Source: an uncultured Aquimarina sp.
GTDB lineage: Bacteria; Bacteroidota; Bacteroidia; Flavobacteriales; Flavobacteriaceae
Direction: 5' to 3'
Assembly (NCBI GenBank): GCA_947489195.1
Contig: CANLCT010000006.1
Location: 1 to 64,000, forward strand
DNA length: 64,000 nt
Part shown: piece by piece, positions 37,116-47,432 of the stretch
Numbering within the stretch: the stretch's first letter is position 1
Layout: every line of letters starts with the position of its first letter
Program-made: the position numbers and the translations under genes
Notes under the pieces: model-generated
The model's input: only the letters and a program-made list of their open reading frames with translations
Database searches by the model: none
What the model was told of the DNA's origin: nothing

Positions 37116-37691
37116 ATGGGCTTAAACATAAAGGAAATTGTAACAGCAACTATGATATTATTTGCTGTAATAGATATTGTAGGCAGTATTCCAATTATTA
37201 TTGATTTGCGCAAAAAGGTTGGGCATATTCAAAGTGGAAAGGCAACAATAGTTTCAGTAATTTTAATGATTGCATTTTTATTTGTTGGTAAACAAATGTT
37301 GGAACTTATAGGAATTGATGTCAATTCATTTGCTGTAGCGGGATCATTTATCATTTTTTTTATTGCTTTGGAAATGATATTAGGAGTACAATTATACAAA
37401 GCCGAAAGTTTACAAACCGCAGCTATTGTCCCCTTAGCTTTTCCTTTAATAGCAGGAGCAGGTACGTTAACATCAATTTTATCACTTCGATCAGAATACC
37501 AGCCGGTTAATATTATAATAGCTATTCTAATTAATTGTTTGGTGGTTTATATTGTATTAAAATCTTCGGTTAAAATCGAAAAAGTATTAGGAAACCAAGG
37601 AATAGACGTGGTTCGAAAAATTTTTGGTGTCATTTTATTAGCTATTGCAGTAAAATTATTTACAACTAATATCAAAGGTTTGTTAGCTTAG
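37116..37691 (+). CDS. MarC/NAAT family membrane protein
   Basis: 191 aa with about six hydrophobic segments (TATMILFAVIDIVGSIPIII, IVSVILMIAFLFVGKQ, FAVAGSFIIFFIALEMILG, AAIVPLAFPLIAGAGTLTSI and two more near the C-terminus). VDIVGSIPI- and PLAFPLIAGAG-type signatures are typical of the MarC/UPF0056 family. The transport substrate is unknown. Monocistronic, followed by a hairpin. Confidence 0.93.
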   Translation: MGLNIKEIVTATMILFAVIDIVGSIPIIIDLRKKVGHIQSGKATIVSVILMIAFLFVGKQMLELIGIDVNSFAVAGSFIIFFIALEMILGVQLYKAESLQTAAIVPLAFPLIAGAGTLTSILSLRSEYQPVNIIIAILINCLVVYIVLKSSVKIEKVLGNQGIDVVRKIFGVILLAIAVKLFTTNIKGLLA

Positions 37692-37708
37692 TTTTTACTA
37701 GATATAAC

Positions 37709-37767
37709 CCGTTTTATGCGCCTAAAATATATTTCAAAGAAGATAACTTTGGGTGCACATAAAACGG
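37709..37767. terminator. Long-loop hairpin between marC-like gene and the convergent T9SS gene
   Basis: ccgttttatg / cataaaacgg with further pairing of gcgcc with ggtgc inside a bulge; loop of about 28 bases. It lies between two convergent stops. Confidence 0.6.
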
Positions 37768-37778
37768 ATTAATAATTT

Positions 37779-38528
37779 TTAATTTTTTACAACTTGATAA
37801 TTCGTGTTGCCAGTAGCAGTTGTTACTACTAAAATATACGTGCCTATTGGTAAATCTTCTAAAAAAATTTCATCATTATTAAATGAAGCAACTACATTAC
37901 CTATCATATCATACAAAATAGCTTCAGTATATTCAGTAGTAATGAATAATTGATTTTGAGTTGGATTAGGATACACAATAGTAGTTTCATTGTTGATCTC
38001 AAAATCAATAGTGCTTAGGGTTGTTTCATCACCTACAATTAATTCAAAAGGGTCAATAGTGGCTTCAACTCTTGCTAAAGCTGTATTGTACAAACGAACA
38101 CGATATTTTCTGCCAGTTTCGAGTTCATTAGTAGTTACAGATGGAGCTCGCATAAATAGATTAAAAGTTCTCGTAAAATCAGTTACTACACTAGAGAAAG
38201 ATTTAGAATTACTTTCGCTAACCAATACTTGATTGGGAGTATCATTAGTTTGGGTAACGTCAGTTTCATCTATTTCATGTACTTGTAATTTAAAATTGCC
38301 AGTATTAATATCAAATTCTTTTCCGCCAACTTTTAAGTTCGAAATTGTACGATCAATTGTTAAAGTATAATGCAAAGTTTCATTAGGGTCAATTCTATCT
38401 ATAGGTTCTTCTATAAACCTAGTGATTGTACTTCCATTTTCGTTACTAATGCTAAATTCATTTTGTCCTACCATGGAGATTCCAAATAGTAAAAGGACAA
38501 TAGTTATATTTGTTTTATTTAATATCAT
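37779..38528 (-). CDS. Small exported protein with T9SS C-terminal sorting domain
   Basis: 249 aa. Signal peptide about 1-22 (ending SMVGQ). Residues about 30-170 are a beta-rich region of no family I recognise. From about 180 a T9SS sorting domain: IVYPNPTQNQLFITTEYTEA, then LPIGTYILVVTT. It is 34 bp after the Big_2-repeat gene on the same strand, which lacks a sorting domain; the two are likely co-transcribed and may act together on the cell surface. Confidence 0.82.
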   Translation of the reverse strand: MILNKTNITIVLLLFGISMVGQNEFSISNENGSTITRFIEEPIDRIDPNETLHYTLTIDRTISNLKVGGKEFDINTGNFKLQVHEIDETDVTQTNDTPNQVLVSESNSKSFSSVVTDFTRTFNLFMRAPSVTTNELETGRKYRVRLYNTALARVEATIDPFELIVGDETTLSTIDFEINNETTIVYPNPTQNQLFITTEYTEAILYDMIGNVVASFNNDEIFLEDLPIGTYILVVTTATGNTNYQVVKN

Positions 38529-38562
38529 TTTCTTATGGTTTAAATCGGTTTGATTCCTTTAA

Positions 38563-41556
38563 TTAAAAGCGTCCAAAACTTGGATTAGTATTAGATGATA
38601 AATTTCTAGTTCTTGTCACTCCATTACTGGTTACGCTAATAGTAGCGGTATCCTGTCCTGGGAATGATACATTGTTATTAACATCAGGAACAATGCGAAC
38701 TCTTAGCGGTCTAAATCCATTACCAGGTAATTGGTAAGTAAATGTTTCGCTAGTGGTAGCATCACCATTATATCTGACTTCTTCTCTTAAATATCCCACT
38801 TGACTAGGTCGTATATCACGTGCTTGGGCACTTTCAAAAATAACTACTCCACTTGATCTTACTATTCTAGAGCCCGGAGCTTGTACAGGGATACCAGTTA
38901 TTTCTGTTTCTTGTCCAGTAGCTTGTATAGTTACTCTAACAGTTTCTCGAGGTTTACCAAAATAATCCCCATCACCTTCCAGAATAGGAGGAGTAGTAAA
39001 TACACGAATTTTAACACTAGCCGTTACGGATGGATTGGATGCAGAAGCAGCAATAATATTGGTAGTACTTTGTGCAATACCGGTAACTAAACCGCTTGCA
39101 TTTACTCTTGCTCTGGCAGGAATGCTAGTATCATCATTTCTATTTCGCCAAGTTATATTTTTATTAGTTGCATTGGCAGGTAAAACAGTAGCGGTGAGTT
39201 GTAATGTTTCACCTGTTCCTAATAAATCATCATTGTTTGCTCCAGAAATTACAATGCGTTCTACTGGAATAAATGGTTCAATAACGCTAATTTGTGTAGT
39301 TGCTGTAATTGAAGGATTGTCAATAGATGTAATAGTTATTGTAGCTGTTCCAACAGATAATCCTGTAAAAATTCGAGAGTTTCCTAAACTCGATGTAGTA
39401 ACAATATTGGTGTTGCTAATATTCCACATTAATCCCTTTCGACTTGCGTCGGAAGGAAGCACGCTAGCATTCAATATGACATCCTCCCCAATTTCAATAG
39501 TTGCAGTAGCCGGACTCAAAGAAACAGAAGTTACCCTTACTATAGCAAATACAGGAGCCGTACCAAAAATGGAAGGGTTAGAAACTGATGTTGCTGTTAT
39601 TGTAGCATCGCCTGCTTTTAGAATAGTGGCTACACCGTTAGCATTTATTGAAGCAATTGATGTATCGGAAGAGGACCAAACAATAGATTTATTTGTTGCA
39701 TTAGCAGGTAAAACTTGGGCATTAAAATTAACTGTTTCGCCTACATCAAATGAAGTTTCAACAGGAGATATTAAAATCTCATTCACTGCTATAGTAGCAT
39801 TTACAGTAATTTCATCAAACAAAGAAGCATCTAAATTTGAAGTTGCTCTTATAATAGCACTGCCAGCTTTATTAGCCGTTATAAGACCATTGGCATCAAT
39901 ACTTATAATAGAATCATCATTTGATGACCAGGTTACAGTAGTATCAGGAGCACTTACAGGTAAAATAGTAGCAACTAAACTTTGGCTAGTTCCTACTTCT
40001 AAATTAACTCCATTAGGTGTGATTTCTATACTGTCAATAAGATTATTTACTATGATTTCGATTTGATCAGTAGCATTTGTATTACCAACAGAAGTAGCAG
40101 TTATTACAGCTGTACCTGATTGTAAAGTATTAATTTCTCCTGATAATTCATCAACAATTATTACAGAAGTGTCGCTACTTGTCCATGTAATAGCTTTTCC
40201 ATTTGCATTTTCTGGCAATACTGTTGCTGTTAGTTGTGTATTCTCATTAGTAATTAGTGTTAAGGATTCACCTTGATCAATAGTAACAGTATCCACTTCA
40301 ACTTCTGGAGCGTTAACCTCAATATCCATTGTTTTAGTATATCCGCTGGATAAATCAGTGACTTCAATAGATGAAACTCCAGTAGCAATTCCAGTTATCA
40401 TACCAGAAATCTCATTGTATGATAAAACTCCTTCATCTCCTACTGTAATTTCTAGTGGGCCAACTTCTCCATCAAAACCATCTCTTACATCAAGGCTAAG
40501 TCGAAAACGTTCTCCAACAGCAATGTTTTTATTTGTGTTCGTAAAACAGGCAGACTTCCTTCTGCTAACAGTAATAATATGTTCGTATGATATTCCATTA
40601 GGAGCAGTAACAAGAAGTTTTGTATTTCCTAATATTTTACCTTTAACACCAACCTCAATAGTTCCGATGTTTGAACTTAAAGAGTTGTCGGTAGTATTAT
40701 CTGTAATACTAATGATTTCGGCTATTTCGGTATTTTCTATGGTTAGTTTAATGCCTAAATCTTCAGTGATTGTATTGTTTGCATACACAAAAATGGTAGC
40801 ATTAGTTACTCCAAGGGTATTAAAATTAAAGTCAAATTCATTCAATAAAATAAAAGATTCATTACCTGCATCATTGGCATCAATCCCAAAAATATCCTCA
40901 TCGGTATCTATAACTTTTACTAAGCGATTTAGAATTTGAGTTTTACCATCAATAGCAAGGGTGTATGTAATTAGGTACTCTCCAACCGCATTAGTGTTTA
41001 AGCTACTATTATCAATAATTACTTGATCTGATAAGTCTCCTTCTGTAGCATCTGTAACTTCAAAACCAGGTTCGACATAATCTTCGCTTATTTGGATGCA
41101 GAAAACATCTGTGCCTTTTAATACAAATAGAGATTGGTATGAGGTGAGTTGTATTAAACCAGTATCAATTAATTGGTCATCTTTTTTTAATTCAATTAAC
41201 AAAGCTGATTTACCTTCTGCTAAGGTAGTAACTTGTACTTCATTGGTTGTAAGTGCAGAAACAGGGGCGGTAATTTCTTGACCAGTTGTTGTTCTTACTA
41301 TACCAAAATTAGTATCGACAAAACTATAATTAATTGATAAATCATTTAATTGATCATTATTTCCTAAAATAATATCAAAGGATAATTGGCTTGGTTGCCC
41401 TATAAAAGTTTGTTGCGCCTTTTGTACAAAATTTAATTTAGAAATCAGTATTGGACCTGTATTCTGTTGCGAATAGACAGTACTTACTAAGCCTATAAAT
41501 AACAAGTTTAAAAAAATTAGTAGCCTCATTTGGCTAAAGTTAGATTGTTTCATCAA
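38563..41556 (-). CDS. Exported Big_2 (bacterial Ig-like) repeat protein
   Basis: 997 aa. Signal peptide ending TVYSQ (about residue 30). DUF5011-like domain at about 150-220 (YVEPGFEVTDATEGDLSDQV). From about 420 to 855 there are five Ig-like repeats of about 85 residues, each with the pattern LxxTVLPxNATNKxIxWxSSDTSI ... GxATITATS, plus a more distant copy at about 340-420. The C-terminal 140 residues are beta-rich and end TNPSFGRF with no recognisable T9SS tail. Likely an adhesin or surface scaffold; transport may depend on an atypical signal or on the downstream partner at 37779-38528. Confidence 0.85.
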   Translation of the reverse strand: MMKQSNFSQMRLLIFLNLLFIGLVSTVYSQQNTGPILISKLNFVQKAQQTFIGQPSQLSFDIILGNNDQLNDLSINYSFVDTNFGIVRTTTGQEITAPVSALTTNEVQVTTLAEGKSALLIELKKDDQLIDTGLIQLTSYQSLFVLKGTDVFCIQISEDYVEPGFEVTDATEGDLSDQVIIDNSSLNTNAVGEYLITYTLAIDGKTQILNRLVKVIDTDEDIFGIDANDAGNESFILLNEFDFNFNTLGVTNATIFVYANNTITEDLGIKLTIENTEIAEIISITDNTTDNSLSSNIGTIEVGVKGKILGNTKLLVTAPNGISYEHIITVSRRKSACFTNTNKNIAVGERFRLSLDVRDGFDGEVGPLEITVGDEGVLSYNEISGMITGIATGVSSIEVTDLSSGYTKTMDIEVNAPEVEVDTVTIDQGESLTLITNENTQLTATVLPENANGKAITWTSSDTSVIIVDELSGEINTLQSGTAVITATSVGNTNATDQIEIIVNNLIDSIEITPNGVNLEVGTSQSLVATILPVSAPDTTVTWSSNDDSIISIDANGLITANKAGSAIIRATSNLDASLFDEITVNATIAVNEILISPVETSFDVGETVNFNAQVLPANATNKSIVWSSSDTSIASINANGVATILKAGDATITATSVSNPSIFGTAPVFAIVRVTSVSLSPATATIEIGEDVILNASVLPSDASRKGLMWNISNTNIVTTSSLGNSRIFTGLSVGTATITITSIDNPSITATTQISVIEPFIPVERIVISGANNDDLLGTGETLQLTATVLPANATNKNITWRNRNDDTSIPARARVNASGLVTGIAQSTTNIIAASASNPSVTASVKIRVFTTPPILEGDGDYFGKPRETVRVTIQATGQETEITGIPVQAPGSRIVRSSGVVIFESAQARDIRPSQVGYLREEVRYNGDATTSETFTYQLPGNGFRPLRVRIVPDVNNNVSFPGQDTATISVTSNGVTRTRNLSSNTNPSFGRF

Positions 41557-41775
41557 GTTGGATTTTACAGTTAATTCAACATAATTTAAAATTAATTGAC
41601 TGTATTTTTAATTTGATTAGATGAAGTAATCTAAATATTTGTTAATCAGTTGTTTTTTAGGTTTAGGTATGTGTTTTTGTTATGTATATTCCTACTTTTA
41701 AATATAAGTTAGCTAACATTTAAAATGTATAATAATTTAATTTTCAAGGCTTTATTAGATAGATTAATTTGATTT

Positions 41776-43116
41776 TCACTTAAAAACCCCATCAGGAAAA
41801 ACAACAGGACTTTCAATACCTTCATTATTTACACTAGCTATACCAAAAAAATAATTATCAATAACAATTCCTTTTAAAGTAAATTGATCTACATTGCCCA
41901 CAAAACGGCTGTGATCCCAGGTGGGTGAGGTGGTGCTACGCCAATATATTTTATAGCCTTTTACATGCTTATCATTTATTTTTTTCCATTTTAATTTAGC
42001 AGAAGCCTCTACAATGCCACCAATTTTTACTTCGGTAGGAGGTTGAGGTGCCCAAGCTAGATGGGCTAAATTAATAGCATTTACAGCAGTTAATTTGGAG
42101 GCATATTCAAAATTTACATGATCTACAGTGTCTCCGTAATCAATGCCATTTTCGGTACGTATGTCTTGATGTTGTTGGGTGTAGTTTTCATGGGCTTCCA
42201 TAATTCGAATACCAGCAAAACCTATATCGTTAAAAGGTTTGTGATGACCACCACGACCAAAACGATCTAAACGATAAATAAGCATGGGATTCATTTCGGG
42301 CATATAGGTGTGTACATTTTTGTAAACATAACGCGCTAATTGACGCGAAATACCATCAACTTCTCCCCCGTAATAGCGTCTACGCTTTATTTGTTCTTCA
42401 GTATCTGTAGTATTTGTAGGCTCTGAAAAAATTCGGAATGATCTGTTGTCTATTACTCCGTCCACACCCTTTATATTTCCAATCATATCATTGTTTAGTA
42501 CACCGATAATATCCCAAGCTTGTTCTTTGGCATATTTAGCTAATCCTGCTCCTCCAAATAAACCTTGCTCTTCTCCCGAAAGTCCAACATAAATAATACT
42601 ACTTTCAAAACTGTATTTTGATAAAACTCTAGCAGCTTCAATAGTGCCCGCCATTCCGCTAGCATTATCATTAGCGCCAGGAGCGTCGGTAGTAAAGTCC
42701 ATGGTGTCGCTTGCGCGAGAATCAATATCCCCACTCATTATTACATATCGGTTTGGATATTTTGTGCCTTTTTGAATAGCGAGTACATTTACTACCCAGG
42801 CATCTTTTGGAACTCTTTTGCTCATACTTTTAGTAACAAAATCTTTTTGATAGGAAACTTCTAAGCAATTATTACAGTTTTTTGAAATTTGTTCAAATTC
42901 AGCTTTAATCCAGCGCCTAGCAGCTCCAATACCTCTGGTTTCAGAAAGGGTATCACTAAATGTATTTCGAGTACCAAAACCAGCTAGTTTACGAATATCA
43001 TTTTCAATGCGTTTTGCCGAAACATTTTCAATAATATCATAAATTTTTGATTCAGTTTGTGCGTGTGATAATTCGAATAGGAATAAAAATGAAAATAAAA
43101 GTAATAGGTGTTTCAT
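41776..43116 (-). CDS. Exported M28-family zinc peptidase with fibronectin type III domain
   Basis: 446 aa. Signal peptide ending LSHAQ. M28 core at about 105-360: VIMSGDIDSRASDTMDF, APGANDNASGMAG (D150), GLSGEEQGLFGG (E182, E183), NDMIGN and DTVDHVNFEY with the late histidine. The first metal-ligand position, usually His in GHxD, is D130 here (GDID). A fibronectin type III domain covers about 365-446 (PPTEVKIGGIVEASAKLKWK). Probably a periplasmic or surface aminopeptidase if the altered site still binds metal. Confidence 0.88.
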   Translation of the reverse strand: MKHLLLLFSFLFLFELSHAQTESKIYDIIENVSAKRIENDIRKLAGFGTRNTFSDTLSETRGIGAARRWIKAEFEQISKNCNNCLEVSYQKDFVTKSMSKRVPKDAWVVNVLAIQKGTKYPNRYVIMSGDIDSRASDTMDFTTDAPGANDNASGMAGTIEAARVLSKYSFESSIIYVGLSGEEQGLFGGAGLAKYAKEQAWDIIGVLNNDMIGNIKGVDGVIDNRSFRIFSEPTNTTDTEEQIKRRRYYGGEVDGISRQLARYVYKNVHTYMPEMNPMLIYRLDRFGRGGHHKPFNDIGFAGIRIMEAHENYTQQHQDIRTENGIDYGDTVDHVNFEYASKLTAVNAINLAHLAWAPQPPTEVKIGGIVEASAKLKWKKINDKHVKGYKIYWRSTTSPTWDHSRFVGNVDQFTLKGIVIDNYFFGIASVNNEGIESPVVFPDGVFK

Positions 43117-43215
43117 AGCAGTAATTTTATGTTTCTAATTTAAATAAAAAGCAATGATCTATGAGTAACCTTAACAAAGCGCTAACGAATGTATTTTTTA
43201 GATGCTCGTATGTAT

Positions 43216-43254
43216 AAAAAAACACCCCAACAAATAGATTTTGTTGAGGTGCTT
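43216..43254 (-). terminator. pnp terminator
   Basis: Stem caccccaacaaa / tttgttgaggtg, mismatch compensated by G-U on the minus strand, 35 bp past the pnp stop, with flanking A- and T-rich sequence. Confidence 0.8.
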
Positions 43255-43288
43255 TGGTATTTAAAAAAGAATATAATTTATTTAAAGA

Positions 43289-45505
43289 TTAATCTCTTTT
43301 TTCACGAGGCTTACGATCACGATTGTCTCTTCCTCTGTTGTCTCTTCCTTTTCCTTTATCGTCTCTTGGTGGGCGTGCTACATAACCTTCTGGTTTTGGA
43401 AGCAAAGCTTTTCTAGAAACTTTTTCTTTACGTGTTCTTGGGTCAGTACCAAAGTATTTAACATCAAGTTCATCTCCTAAATTAAGTACATCGGTAACAT
43501 TTTCAACACGTTCCCATGCAAATTCAGATACGTGTAAAAGTACTTCATTACCCGGAGCTTCTTTGTATTCAACAACGGCACCAAAGTCAAGTATTTTAAT
43601 TACTTTAACTTCATACACGCTACCCACTTGTGGTTTGAATAACATAGACTCAATTCGAGCTAAAACAGCATCAATTCCATCTGCTCCAGTTCCTAAAATT
43701 TCTACAATACCTTCTTCTGTAACTGGGTCTTCGTTAATTACAATAGTAGTACCTGTAGTTTTTTGTAACTCTTGAATATTTTTACCTCCAGGTCCAATTA
43801 ATGCTCCAATAAATTCATTAGGAATTACACGAGTCACCATTTTTGGAGCGTGATTTTTAACGTCAGTTGCTGGTGCAGCTATAGTTTCTGTAAGTTTACT
43901 TAAAATATGTAAACGACCATCACGTGCTTGCTTTAATGCATTTACCAAAATCTCATAGCTTAAGCCTTTAACTTTGATATCCATTTGGCAAGCGGTAATA
44001 CCATCTTCTGTACCTGTTACTTTAAAATCCATATCACCTAAATGATCTTCATCACCTAAAATATCAGATAATACCGCATAGCGATCACCGTCAGAAATTA
44101 ATCCCATAGCAATACCAGAAACAGGTTTTTTAATCTGTACACCTGCATCCATTAATGCCATTGTACCCGCACATACTGTTGCCATAGATGAAGAACCGTT
44201 AGATTCTAAAATTTCTGAAACTACACGAACTGTATAAGGGCAATCTTCAGGGATCATTCCTTTTAATGCACGTTGTGCTAAATTTCCATGTCCTACCTCA
44301 CGACGCGAAGTACCTCTTAAAGGTCTTGCTTCTCCAGTAGAGAAAGGGGGGAAGTTGTAATGTAAATAGAAACGCTCTTCTCCTTCTTGTGATGGATTGT
44401 CGATCATATTAGCATCACGAGAAGTTCCTAAGGTTACTGTAGCTAAAGCTTGAGTTTCACCACGAGTAAAAATAGAAGAACCGTGAGTTGTAGGTAAATA
44501 ATCTATTTCACACCATATTGGACGAATATCTGTAGTCTTACGACCATCTAAACGAATTCCTTCTTCCAAAGTTAAGTTACGAACGGCTTCCTTTTGAGTT
44601 TTATTGAAGTATTTAGAAATTAAATCTCCTTTTTCTTCTAATTCTTCTTCAGAATATTGGGCTTTTAATTCTTCTTTAATTTCTGCAAAAGCAACACCTC
44701 TGTCATGTTTAGCTGAAGCTTCTTTAGCAATAGCATAACATTTATCATATGCAAAATCATTTACAGCTTTCGCCAAGTCTTCATCGCTATCTTCAGCTTC
44801 GTATTCACGTGTTTCTTTCTTTCCGAAAGCTTCTGCTAATTTTACTTGAGCAGCACATTGTACTTTAATAGCTTCATGAGCAACTTTGATGGCTTCAATC
44901 ATTTCTTCTTCAGAAATTTCGTCCATCTCACCTTCAACCATCATTACAGAGTCAGCAGAAGCACCGATAACCATATCAATGTCTGATGCTGCTAGTTGTT
45001 CAAAGCTTGGATTTACTATAAATTCACCATCTATACGGCTTACACGAACTTCCGAAATTGGAGTTTCAAATGGAATATCCGATAATTGAATGGCTGTTGA
45101 AGCGGCTAATCCTGCTAATGCATCAGGCATAACTTCAGGATCATGAGACATCAACTGAATCATTATTTGAGTTTCGGCATGGTAATCCTTTGGGAAAAGC
45201 GGACGCAATACACGATCCACAATACGCATTACTAAAATTTCTTCGGTACTTGGACGGGCTTCTCTTTTGAAAAAGCCACCAGGGTAACGACCTGCAGCAG
45301 CAAATTTTTCGCGATAATCTACAGTTAACGGTAAAAAATCTACGTCAGATTGTTTGTAGTTGGATACAACAGTACAAAGTAGCATTGTTTTACCCATAGT
45401 CACAACAACAGACCCGTGGGCTTGTTTTGCTAATTTTCCAGTTTCGATAGTGATTTCTCTACCGTCACCTAGGTCAATGACCTCCTTAAAAACTTGTGGA
45501 ATCAT
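43289..45505 (-). CDS. pnp: Polynucleotide phosphorylase
   Basis: 738 aa. Two RNase PH cores ([20 protein letters not shown] and [20 protein letters not shown]; then [20 protein letters not shown] and [20 protein letters not shown]), a KH domain ([20 protein letters not shown]) and an S1 domain ([20 protein letters not shown]). The tail is rich in Arg, Asp and Lys ([18 protein letters not shown]). It degrades RNA 3' to 5' with phosphate. It follows rpsO at some distance on the same strand, the classic rpsO-pnp order. Confidence 0.98.
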   Translation of the reverse strand: MIPQVFKEVIDLGDGREITIETGKLAKQAHGSVVVTMGKTMLLCTVVSNYKQSDVDFLPLTVDYREKFAAAGRYPGGFFKREARPSTEEILVMRIVDRVLRPLFPKDYHAETQIMIQLMSHDPEVMPDALAGLAASTAIQLSDIPFETPISEVRVSRIDGEFIVNPSFEQLAASDIDMVIGASADSVMMVEGEMDEISEEEMIEAIKVAHEAIKVQCAAQVKLAEAFGKKETREYEAEDSDEDLAKAVNDFAYDKCYAIAKEASAKHDRGVAFAEIKEELKAQYSEEELEEKGDLISKYFNKTQKEAVRNLTLEEGIRLDGRKTTDIRPIWCEIDYLPTTHGSSIFTRGETQALATVTLGTSRDANMIDNPSQEGEERFYLHYNFPPFSTGEARPLRGTSRREVGHGNLAQRALKGMIPEDCPYTVRVVSEILESNGSSSMATVCAGTMALMDAGVQIKKPVSGIAMGLISDGDRYAVLSDILGDEDHLGDMDFKVTGTEDGITACQMDIKVKGLSYEILVNALKQARDGRLHILSKLTETIAAPATDVKNHAPKMVTRVIPNEFIGALIGPGGKNIQELQKTTGTTIVINEDPVTEEGIVEILGTGADGIDAVLARIESMLFKPQVGSVYEVKVIKILDFGAVVEYKEAPGNEVLLHVSEFAWERVENVTDVLNLGDELDVKYFGTDPRTRKEKVSRKALLPKPEGYVARPPRDDKGKGRDNRGRDNRDRKPREKRD

Positions 45506-45740
45506 AATTTTTTTAATTCATTTTAGTTTGTCTCGATTTGTTGGTGGCAAATCATTTGTTGTTGTGTTGCTAGGCTTCATGAGAAGTTCCTGTGCAAGGG
45601 AGACAATTTATATAAGCTTAGTGCTTAGAATAGTTTTTAAAAAAGTAGTACTTTAAATAAAGCATGATACTATTTGTGCTTTTTTGTAATACAATTTTGC
45701 GAAAGATACGTTTTTCTTTTCATTTATATATAAAAAAAAA

Positions 45741-45757
45741 CGGAGCTATTAGCTCCG
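45741..45757 (-). terminator. rpsO terminator
   Basis: cggagct att agctccg inside an A-run and T-run, 22 bp past the rpsO stop. It separates rpsO from pnp. Confidence 0.9.
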
Positions 45758-45778
45758 TTTTTTTCAATATATTGATTC

Positions 45779-46048
45779 TTATTTTCTTAAACCAAGCTCT
45801 TTAACAATAGCACGGTATCTTAAGATATCTTTTTTGATTAAGTAGTCTAATAAACTTCTACGTTTACCTACTAATTTAACTAGTGAACGCTCTGTATTAT
45901 AATCTTTACGATTTTGTTTTAAGTGCTCAGTTAAATGTGTGATTCTGTGTGTAAACAAAGCAATTTGAGCTTCAGCAGTACCACTGTCATTTTTACCTTT
46001 ACCATGTTTAGCAAAGATTTCTTCTTTAATTTCTTTTGTTAAATACAT
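45779..46048 (-). CDS. rpsO: 30S ribosomal protein S15
   Basis: 89 aa from the ATG at 46048 (MYLTKEIKEEIF), the standard S15 length; an in-frame ATG ten codons earlier would give an unusual extension. Blocks IALFTHRITHLTEHLKQNRKD and KLVGKRRSLLDYLIKKD are diagnostic. An exact TAnnTTTG box lies 55-62 bp upstream. Confidence 0.98.
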   Translation of the reverse strand: MYLTKEIKEEIFAKHGKGKNDSGTAEAQIALFTHRITHLTEHLKQNRKDYNTERSLVKLVGKRRSLLDYLIKKDILRYRAIVKELGLRK

Positions 46049-46102
46049 TCCAATATTATTTAAATGATTTTTATGCATTTGAAAGGTTTTCTTTCAAGGC
46101 TG

Positions 46103-46110
46103 CAAATGTA
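46103..46110 (-). promoter_or_regulatory. rpsO -7 box
   Basis: caaatgta, that is TACATTTG on the minus strand: exact TAnnTTTG. Confidence 0.6.
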
Positions 46111-46153
46111 GTACTTTTTATTTATTTAGACCTTTAAAAAAATAGAAAATATG

Positions 46154-47281
46154 TTACTTTAATAATTTAGAGAGGACTTCTCTAAGTCTTTTGGGTGTTA
46201 GCCTGGTGTCAATGATTGTTCCTTTAGCATCAATTAAAAAGTTTTCAGGAATATTTTTGATTCCGTACATATAACCTACAGGATTTTCCCAACCACTTAA
46301 ATCACTCACTTGAATCCAAGTTATATTGTCTTTTTTTATGGCTTTAGTCCACGAAGCTTTATTTTGATCAAAAGAAACTCCTACAATTTCAAAACCTTTT
46401 GATTTGAAATCCTTATAAACTTCACCTAATTCCGGATTTAATTTGCGGCAACGTCTACACCATGATGACCAAAAATTAAGTAATGTATATTTCTTTTTAA
46501 CTTCAGAAAAGAGGATAGGATTATTACTATTATTTTTTTGAGTAAAATCTGTAAATTGATCGCCCTTTTTCGGATTTCCACTTAGTTTTATATAGGTGCC
46601 GATTATTTTTCCATATCTCGATTGTTGTGTTTTTTGATCAGCTTGGTTGTATGCTTTATCAATTACGGATTTATCCCAAACTCCTTTGAAAATATTTAAT
46701 AGCCGCATACTTGCAACAGAATTAGGGTGTTCTTCTAAAAAAAAAAGACAAACTTGCTTTTCTTTTTTATCAACAATTTCTAAATACTCTTTAGTTTTTG
46801 ATTTAGTATTGGCGTCAGTTTCTGGATTGGATAAAATTTTATAAATACTATCTCGTTTTTTCGAAATAGCAACAATTTTTTCTGTCAATAGATTTTCTTC
46901 TGTTTGCACTTTACCTCCTTTAATTTTGGTGTCAAAGCGTTTTCCAGTTTCATTTTTTAAGGTGAGTGTTCCGTTTTCGATCCAAAAATCGGCAAAAAAA
47001 TCTGTTTGTTTTACTAAAATTCGAGCATCAATAGGTTCTTTAAAATCTCCTTCAAATGAAAATTTTCCGTTAACAATAAATGTTGAATCAACAATATCAT
47101 TATTAACGAATAATCCAATCATGGTACTATCCTTAAATTTTTTAAAATCTCCTTCAATTCTAAATTGATCCGATCTTAACGTTTTTTTTTGAGCTGTTTC
47201 AGGAGGTGATTGCTGGGTTTCTGCATTTTTTTTACATGAAAATAAAAGTAATACAGCTAGTGCTAAATAAATAATTCGCAT
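46154..47281 (-). CDS. TlpA-like thioredoxin-fold lipoprotein with DUF4369 domain
   Basis: 375 aa. Lipobox LLFSC (C16). DUF4369-like N-terminal domain at about 35-140 (FRIEGDFKKFKDSTMIGLFV), a helical middle and a thioredoxin-like C-terminal domain from about 245 with FWSSWCRRCRKLNPELGEVY (CxxC with two arginines between the cysteines). Later come VGVSFDQNKASWTKAI and IKNIPENFLIDAKG with the cis-proline. A periplasmic thiol-disulfide role is likely, in common with the many TlpA-like lipoproteins of the phylum. Monocistronic. Confidence 0.88.
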   Translation of the reverse strand: MRIIYLALAVLLLFSCKKNAETQQSPPETAQKKTLRSDQFRIEGDFKKFKDSTMIGLFVNNDIVDSTFIVNGKFSFEGDFKEPIDARILVKQTDFFADFWIENGTLTLKNETGKRFDTKIKGGKVQTEENLLTEKIVAISKKRDSIYKILSNPETDANTKSKTKEYLEIVDKKEKQVCLFFLEEHPNSVASMRLLNIFKGVWDKSVIDKAYNQADQKTQQSRYGKIIGTYIKLSGNPKKGDQFTDFTQKNNSNNPILFSEVKKKYTLLNFWSSWCRRCRKLNPELGEVYKDFKSKGFEIVGVSFDQNKASWTKAIKKDNITWIQVSDLSGWENPVGYMYGIKNIPENFLIDAKGTIIDTRLTPKRLREVLSKLLK

Positions 47282-47432
47282 TTGTATAGTTAATTGATGA
47301 TGTTGAATGGTTTTATTTGAAAAAACAATTAGTTTTTTAATGAAATTGCAATATAAATTAATATTGTGATAAATGATTTATTGTAATCATAATAAAGTGC
47401 TGAATGTTTAGTAGCAGTATTAAAAACTAATT

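Noticed and set aside
39035-40066. 343-codon open frame on the + strand opposite the Big_2 gene
   Set aside because: It runs antisense to a clear repeat protein, its product is low-complexity (Val/Ile/Ala/Ser-rich) and lacks any motif. Repetitive coding sequence often leaves such an open frame.
38900-40300. Periodic repeats within the Big_2 gene as a CRISPR-like array
   Set aside because: The period is about 255 bp, the similarity is at protein level, and the reading frame is continuous; these are protein domain repeats.
37779-41556. The two genes as one gene split by a frameshift
   Set aside because: The downstream gene has its own start, signal peptide and a 34-bp gap, and the upstream protein ends without a truncated domain.
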